DNA from: Xanthomonas sontii
GTDB lineage: Bacteria > Pseudomonadota > Gammaproteobacteria > Xanthomonadales > Xanthomonadaceae
DNA: 64,000 bases
NCBI RefSeq assembly: GCF_040529055.1
Contig: NZ_CP132342.1
Span: 2,974,001-3,038,000 of the forward strand
Reading direction: 5' to 3'
Below are positions 59,587 through 64,000 of this stretch, piece after piece. Under the pieces are notes generated by a model. The model made no database searches. It saw only the letters and a program-made list of their open reading frames with translations, and was not told where the DNA came from. The translations under genes were made by a program, and so were the position numbers. Every line of letters starts with the position of its first letter. The stretch's first letter is position 1.

Positions 59587-60555
59587 TCAATACCATTTCT
59601 TCAGATCCATCCCCGCATACAGCGACGCCACCTGGTCGGCATAGCCGTTGAACGGGCGGGTGGGAATGCGTTCGGCGAACAGCTTGCTGGCCTTGCCGGC
59701 GATACGGCGCTCGGTCTTCTGGCTCCAGCGCGGATGGTCCACCGCCGGATTGACGTTGGAGAAGAACCCGTATTCGGAGGGTTGCAGCTCGTGCCAGGCG
59801 GTTTCCGGCATGCGCTCGACGAAGCGGATCTCGACGATCGACTTGATGCTCTTGAAGCCGTACTTCCACGGCACCACCAGCCGCAGCGGCGCGCCGTTCT
59901 GCTGCGGCAGCGGCTTGCCGTACAGGCCGGTGGCCAGCAGGGTCAGCGGATGCATGGCCTCGTCGATACGCAGGCCTTCCTTGTACGGCCAGTCGATCGA
60001 ACTGTAGCGGATGCCGGGCATCTGCTTGGGATCGGCCAGGGTGGTGAAGGCGACGTACTTGGCCTTGGAGGTCGGCGCGAAGCGCTTGAGCACGTCGCCC
60101 AGCGGCACGCCCAGCCACGGGATCACCATCGACCAGCCTTCCACGCAGCGCAGCCGGTAGATCCGCTCCTCGGGCGTATGGCCCTTGAGCAGGTCGTCCA
60201 GGGACAGCGTGCAGGGCTTCTCGCATTCGCCGGAGACCTTCACCGACCATGGCGAGGTGCGCAGGGTCTTGGCCGCCTTCGACGGATCGGTCTTGTCGGT
60301 GCCGAATTCGTAGAAGTTGTTGTAGCTGGTCACGTCCTCGTAGCGGGTCAGCTCCTCGTTGGTGCGGAACCCGCTGCGTGCCTGCTCCGGCGTCACTACG
60401 GTCTTGGGCGGGGCCGGCGGCTCGGCGTCGGCGCAGCCGACCAGGCCGGCCACCGGGGTCAGCGCCAGGGCCTGCAGCAGGCGCCGCCGGTCGCGGTAGA
60501 CCGCCTCGTCGGTGATCTCGCGGCTGGGGACGGTGAGGGCATCGCGCAACGACAT
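59587..60555 (-). CDS. msrP: Periplasmic methionine sulfoxide reductase, molybdenum subunit
   Basis: A 322-residue molybdopterin enzyme that repairs oxidised methionines in periplasmic proteins. The N-terminus has a Tat-type signal ([20 protein letters not shown], about 22-41). The Mo-coordinating Cys is in [38 protein letters not shown] and [15 protein letters not shown] are family segments. The signal ends LVGCADAEP, so a lipoprotein-like cysteine is present, unusual for MsrP. msrQ lies downstream. Confidence 0.94.
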   Translation of the reverse strand: MSLRDALTVPSREITDEAVYRDRRRLLQALALTPVAGLVGCADAEPPAPPKTVVTPEQARSGFRTNEELTRYEDVTSYNNFYEFGTDKTDPSKAAKTLRTSPWSVKVSGECEKPCTLSLDDLLKGHTPEERIYRLRCVEGWSMVIPWLGVPLGDVLKRFAPTSKAKYVAFTTLADPKQMPGIRYSSIDWPYKEGLRIDEAMHPLTLLATGLYGKPLPQQNGAPLRLVVPWKYGFKSIKSIVEIRFVERMPETAWHELQPSEYGFFSNVNPAVDHPRWSQKTERRIAGKASKLFAERIPTRPFNGYADQVASLYAGMDLKKWY

Positions 60556-60709
60556 GGCGAACTCCTGGAGCGAAGGGGGCGAGCGGTGGCGGGGACTTCA
60601 CCACAGACTACGCATGCGCAGGGCGAATGGATGCAAATGCAACCTAAATTGCCCGGGCCGCAAGCTGTTGCGCTGCGGCATACTAGGGGGCCTGTCCGAT
60701 AGGTGCCCC

Positions 60710-61795
60710 ATGACGCGCGCGTTCAATTTCAGTGCCGGCCCCGCTGCCTTGCCGGAATCGGTCCTGCGCCAGGCGCAGGCGGAGATGTTGGAGTGGAACG
60801 GCGTGGGCGCCTCGATCGTGGAGCTGAGCCACCGCGGCGCCGAGTTCATGGAGGTGGCGGCACAGGCCGACGCCGACCTGCGCCGGCTGATCGGCATTCC
60901 CGACGACTACGCGGTGCTGTTCCTGGCCGGTGGCGCCACCACCCAGCAGGCGCTGCTGGCGCTGAACTTCGCCGCGCCCGGGCAGACCGTGGACTACGTG
61001 GTGACCGGGCACTGGGGCAAGACCGCGATCAAGCAGGTCGGGCCGTACGTCGACGTGCATGTGGCCGCCAGCAGCGAGGCCGACGGCTTCCGCGACATCC
61101 CGCCCCGCGCGGCCTGGCAGTTGCGCGAGGATGCCGCCTACGTGCACATCACCGCCAACGAGACCATCCACGGCGTGGAGTTCCGCGACACGCCCGACGT
61201 CGGCGACGTGCCGCTGTTCGCCGACTTCAGCTCCAGCATCGCCTCCGAGCCGATCGACGTGTCCAAGTACGCGCTGATCTACGCCGGTGCGCAGAAGAAC
61301 CTCGGCCCGGTCGGCGTCACGGTGGTGATCATCCGCCGCGACCTGCTCGAACGCGCCGGCCAGCCGCGCGCGGACATCTTCGATTACCGCTCGCATGTGG
61401 CGCGCGACTCCATGCTCAACACCCCGCCGACCTGGAACTGGTATCTGGCCGGGCTGGTGTTCAAGTGGATGCTGGCCGAGGGCGGCGTGGAGGCGTTCGC
61501 CGCGCGCAACCAGGCCAAGTCGGCGCTGGTGTACGCGGCGATCGACGCCTCCGGTGGCTTCTATCGCAACGAGGTCGCGGCGGCAGTGCGCTCGCGGATG
61601 AACATCCCGTTCTTCCTGCCGGACGAGACTCTCACCGCGCGCTTCGTCGCCGAGTCCAAGGCGGCCGGCCTGCTGGCGCTGAAGGGCCACAAGGCGGTCG
61701 GCGGCATCCGCGCGTCGCTGTACAACGCCATGCCCCTGGCCGGCGCGCAGGCGCTGGTCGCGTTCATGCACGACTTCCAGCAGCGCCACGGCTGA
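60710..61795 (+). CDS. serC: Phosphoserine aminotransferase
   Basis: A 361-residue PLP enzyme for serine and pyridoxal biosynthesis. It starts [20 protein letters not shown], with [20 protein letters not shown], and the PLP lysine in [16 protein letters not shown]. The frame is open upstream to 60512, but [12 protein letters not shown] is the family start. pheA follows after 79 bases containing a REP unit; the order serC, pheA, aroA is common in gammaproteobacteria. Confidence 0.97.
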   Translation: MTRAFNFSAGPAALPESVLRQAQAEMLEWNGVGASIVELSHRGAEFMEVAAQADADLRRLIGIPDDYAVLFLAGGATTQQALLALNFAAPGQTVDYVVTGHWGKTAIKQVGPYVDVHVAASSEADGFRDIPPRAAWQLREDAAYVHITANETIHGVEFRDTPDVGDVPLFADFSSSIASEPIDVSKYALIYAGAQKNLGPVGVTVVIIRRDLLERAGQPRADIFDYRSHVARDSMLNTPPTWNWYLAGLVFKWMLAEGGVEAFAARNQAKSALVYAAIDASGGFYRNEVAAAVRSRMNIPFFLPDETLTARFVAESKAAGLLALKGHKAVGGIRASLYNAMPLAGAQALVAFMHDFQQRHG

Positions 61796-61807
61796 GTCGC
61801 CGATTTT

Positions 61808-61832
61808 TGTAGGAGCGGCTTCAGCCGCGACC
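61808..61832. repeat. Single REP unit between serC and pheA
   Basis: GTAGGAGCGGCTTCAGCCGC, then GACC: the full-length unit with its 5' GTAG and the GCGGCTTCAGCCGC hairpin. It lies inside the serC-pheA transcript. Confidence 0.85.
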
Positions 61833-61874
61833 GGATCGCGCCGGCGATCCGGACCACCGAGGAACCCCCGATCC

Positions 61875-63023
61875 ATGGCCGCAAAGCCGAAGAAATCTCC
61901 CGCCGCCGACGCCAAGCCGGCCAAGCCTGCGAAATCCGCCGCCACGCCGGCCCTGGCCGACGTGCGCGCCAAGATCGACGAGATCGATCGCACCATCCAG
62001 GCGTTGATCGCCGAGCGCGCGCAGTTCGCGCACCAGGTCGGCAAGGCCAAGGGCAAGCTCGCCGCGGCGGTGGACTATTACCGGCCCGAGCGCGAGGCGC
62101 AGGTGCTGCGCATGGTGGTGGACCGCAACCAGGGCCCGCTCAGCGACGAAGTGCTGGTGCACGTGTTCCGCGAGATCATGTCCGCTTGCCTGGCGCAGCA
62201 GGAGCCGCTGAAGATCGGCTACCTGGGGCCGGAGGGCACCTTCAGCCAGCAGGCGGTGCTCAAACACTTCGGTCGCTCGGCGGTGGGCCTGCCGATGGCC
62301 ACCATCGAGGAAGTGTTCCAGGAAGTGGAAAGCGGCAACGCCGACTTCGGCGTGGTGCCGGTGGAGAACTCGGGGCAGGGCACGATCCAGGTCACCCTGG
62401 ACATGTTCCTGACCTCCAACCTGAAGATCTGCGGCGAGACCGAGCTGCGCGTGCACCAGTTCCTGCTCTCGCGCAGCGGGCGGCTGGACGCGATCGAGCG
62501 GATCTATGCGCACCCGCAGTCGTTCGCGCAGACCGCCGGCTGGTTGCGCGCGAACCTGCCCAAGGTGGAGAAGATTCCGGTCTCCAGCAACGCCGAGGGC
62601 GCGCGCCGGGCGCGCAATGCCGACGATGCGGCGGCGATCGGCGGGGAGAGCGCGGCGCATGTGTATGCGCTGAAGAAGGTGATCATGAAGTCGATCGAGG
62701 ACGACGCGGACAATACGACGCGCTTCCTGGTGATCGGGCGGCAGATCTTCCCGCCGTCGGGGCACGATCGTACGTCGGTGCTGGTGTTCATCCATGACAA
62801 GCCGGGTGCGTTGTTCGATGTGCTCAGTCCGTTCGCGCGGCATGGGATCAGCATGAATCGGATCGAGTCGCGGCCGTCGCATCAGGCGAAGTGGGAGTAC
62901 GGGTTCTTCATCGATCTGGCGGGGCATGTGGAGGATGAGGCGATGAAGTTGGCGTTGGCGGAGTTGAAGGCGCATTCGGCGCAGATCAAGGTGTTGGGGT
63001 CGTATCCGGTGGCGGTGCCTTGA
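61875..63023 (+). CDS. pheA: Chorismate mutase / prephenate dehydratase
   Basis: A 382-residue bifunctional enzyme from chorismate to phenylpyruvate. After a Lys/Ala/Pro-rich leader (1-32) comes the AroQ mutase (ADVRAKIDEIDRTIQALIAE, about 33-118). The dehydratase has IGYLGPEGTFSQQAVLKHFG and VPVENSGQGTIQVTLDMF. The C-terminal ACT domain for phenylalanine feedback has LVFIHDKPGALFDVLSPFAR and the ESRP motif (NRIESRPS). The last 300 bases have noticeably more G-rich, less optimised codons than the start. Confidence 0.96.
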   Translation: MAAKPKKSPAADAKPAKPAKSAATPALADVRAKIDEIDRTIQALIAERAQFAHQVGKAKGKLAAAVDYYRPEREAQVLRMVVDRNQGPLSDEVLVHVFREIMSACLAQQEPLKIGYLGPEGTFSQQAVLKHFGRSAVGLPMATIEEVFQEVESGNADFGVVPVENSGQGTIQVTLDMFLTSNLKICGETELRVHQFLLSRSGRLDAIERIYAHPQSFAQTAGWLRANLPKVEKIPVSSNAEGARRARNADDAAAIGGESAAHVYALKKVIMKSIEDDADNTTRFLVIGRQIFPPSGHDRTSVLVFIHDKPGALFDVLSPFARHGISMNRIESRPSHQAKWEYGFFIDLAGHVEDEAMKLALAELKAHSAQIKVLGSYPVAVP

Positions 63024-63092
63024 GTTGGTTGCGCGGTTGTGTCGGCCCTGTCGTCGCGGGCTGCTTTGGTTACGAGGAGATGGGCATCTGTT

Positions 63093-63121
63093 GTAGGAGC
63101 GGCTTCAGCCGCGACGGGGCG
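63093..63121. repeat. Single REP unit after pheA
   Basis: GTAGGAGCGGCTTCAGCCGC, then GACGGGGCG: the same unit as at 61808-61832, 70 bases after the pheA stop. Confidence 0.85.
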
Positions 63122-63209
63122 TTCCCGGGGAAATGAACTCTTTTTTCCAACAGCAACAGCTTTAACGGCAACAGCTAACCGCAACAGCTTTCGCGCTGAC
63201 GCGCGAGTC

Positions 63210-63237
63210 ACTTTTCTTTGCTTGTGCAAAGAAAAGT
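63210..63237. other. Perfect 12-bp hairpin
   Basis: ACTTTTCTTTGC (63210-63221), a TTGT loop and GCAAAGAAAAGT (63226-63237). Followed by AACCAAAAGAAAGC. It could end transcripts from either side, but it lacks the usual GC-rich stem. Confidence 0.7.
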
Positions 63238-63602
63238 AACCAAAAGAAAGCACACCCGGGCGGGCTGCCCCGCGCTGCGCGCGGGGTCCGCGGACACGAC
63301 GGGAATTTTCGGAAGGCACATCCATGTGCCTGCCGAAAACGACGCGCATCCTGCGCGTCGCCCCTCACGGGGTTTTACCCGTCGTGCCCGCCAGCCCTTA
63401 CGGGGGATTGAGAGCAACAGCGAAAGCAAGAACAAAGGCAGCAGCAGGGACAACAGCAACAACAATCGCAACAACGGCAGCAACGGCAGCGGCGGTGCTG
63501 ACTTGGTGTAAGCGTCGTGGCAGCAGCGCAAGCGCGCTGTAGCGGCGCCGATGTCGCCGGGTGATGGTGGATCTTCGGGTGGTTGGACTTTCAGGAACGA
63601 TG

Positions 63603-64000
63603 ATGAGCAACGAGCAAGGCTGGATCGCAACGCGCGGCACTGCGCTGCAGGGCACGCTGACGGTGCCGGGGGACAAGTCGGTGTCGCACCGGGCGGTGAT
63701 GTTCGCGGCGTTGGCCGATGGCACGTCGCGGATCGAGGGGTTTCTCGAGGGCGAGGACACGCGTTCGACGGCGGCGATCTTCGCGCAGCTCGGGGTACGG
63801 ATCGAGACGCCGTCGCCGTCGCAGCGCATCGTGCATGGCGTGGGCGTGGATGGGCTGCAGGCGCCGCAGGGCGAGCTGGATTGCGGGAACGCCGGCACCG
63901 GCATGCGTCTGCTCGCCGGGCTGCTTGCGGCGCAGCCCTTCGACAGCGTGCTGGTCGGCGATGCGTCGCTGTCCAAGCGGCCGATGCGGCGGGTGACCGA
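63603..64000 (+). CDS. aroA: 3-phosphoshikimate 1-carboxyvinyltransferase, N-terminal part
   Basis: The first 132 residues of EPSP synthase, cut by the window edge. It joins shikimate 3-phosphate and PEP in aromatic amino acid synthesis. LTVPGDKSVSHRAVMFAALA carries the substrate-binding Lys and Ser. ELDCGNAGTGMRLLAGLLAA is the conserved GNAGT motif; GDASLSKRPMRRV follows. Two ATGs occur in tandem (63600, 63603); AGGAA at 63593-63597 fits the second better. It completes the serC-pheA-aroA order. Confidence 0.95.
   Translation, partial: MSNEQGWIATRGTALQGTLTVPGDKSVSHRAVMFAALADGTSRIEGFLEGEDTRSTAAIFAQLGVRIETPSPSQRIVHGVGVDGLQAPQGELDCGNAGTGMRLLAGLLAAQPFDSVLVGDASLSKRPMRRVT

Larger units (their letters stand above)
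63024..63602. other. Long intergenic region with REP and palindromes
   Basis: 579 bases with no supported gene. It holds a REP unit (63093-63115), a 12-bp perfect hairpin (63210-63237) and a near-perfect 16-bp hairpin (TTTTCGGAAGGCACAT, 63306-63321, pairing with 63324-63339, one mismatch). A third hairpin lies at 63341-63359, and a CAG/AAC-triplet-rich tract at about 63413-63500. The whole 63205-63410 block has the look of a dispersed extragenic element. Confidence 0.6.

Noticed and set aside
63218..63542. Asn/Ser/Thr-rich small proteins in the pheA-aroA gap
   Set aside because: They arise from hairpins and a triplet-rich tract, without ribosome sites or homology.

Overview
The window is a gap-poor, high-GC stretch of a gammaproteobacterial chromosome, almost certainly a xanthomonad. 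The evidence is the kynurenine route to quinolinate, the smc-zipA-ligA block, the serC-pheA-aroA block, polyhydroxyalkanoate (PHA) granule proteins, and the intergenic repeats typical of Xanthomonas. GyrA carries Gln83 and two acidic inserts of about 43 and 29 residues relative to E. coli. From memory, that matches what was reported for the albicidin producer X. albilineans, so a Xanthomonas of the albilineans/sacchari group is my best guess. No rRNA, tRNA, CRISPR array, transposase or prophage was seen.

Layout. 1-1.1 kb: the end of a spermidine-synthase-like gene and a DUF2939 protein. 1.2-9.6 kb (minus): carbonic anhydrase, 3-hydroxyanthranilate dioxygenase, an FUSC membrane protein, kynureninase, kynurenine 3-monooxygenase, exonuclease I and a DUF2461 protein. 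The middle genes convert kynurenine towards quinolinate and NAD. 9.8-14.5 kb (plus): eight closely packed genes of unknown joint function, namely a GH108 muramidase, three related DUF2589-type proteins, an 86-residue protein, a tail-anchored peptide, an exported two-repeat protein and a multi-pass membrane protein. This is the best candidate for an undescribed system. 14.8-18.3 kb: an atypical response regulator, then asnS with two small genes and a paiB homologue. 18.4-20.6 kb: an IscA-like protein, a decayed cbrC gene, and rpsF-rpsR-rplI. 20.9-31.1 kb: smc, zipA, a Tat-exported aminotransferase, ligA, an acetyltransferase and epmA.

31.3-38.9 kb: a DUF3011 protein, mtnA, gyrA and a PQQ glucose-type dehydrogenase. 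39.2-43.0 kb: a TPR protein, a granule-associated protein, an acetyltransferase, an acyl-CoA-binding protein overlapping a TetR regulator, and a coiled-coil membrane protein. 43.1-50.8 kb: a complete histidine-utilisation locus of the HutF/HutG type. hutI-hutH-hutG-hutU and hutF-hutC are divergent around a palindromic HutC-type operator. 51.1-57.9 kb: a two-domain fatty acyl-CoA reductase, a membrane-anchored Mrr-like protein, a phasin, a patatin, a FFLEELY-type protein and a PHA-system protein. 58.0-64 kb: an FHA protein, msrQ/msrP, then serC, pheA and the start of aroA.

Intergenic spaces hold three kinds of dispersed repeat: REP-type stem-loops, often as inverted pairs; arrays of a GGGAAT/GGGATT unit, often inverted across an intergenic gap; and a 97-bp palindromic MITE-like element with 9-bp inverted ends. 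Functions and family names are from reading the translations and from memory of the families; no database search was possible.
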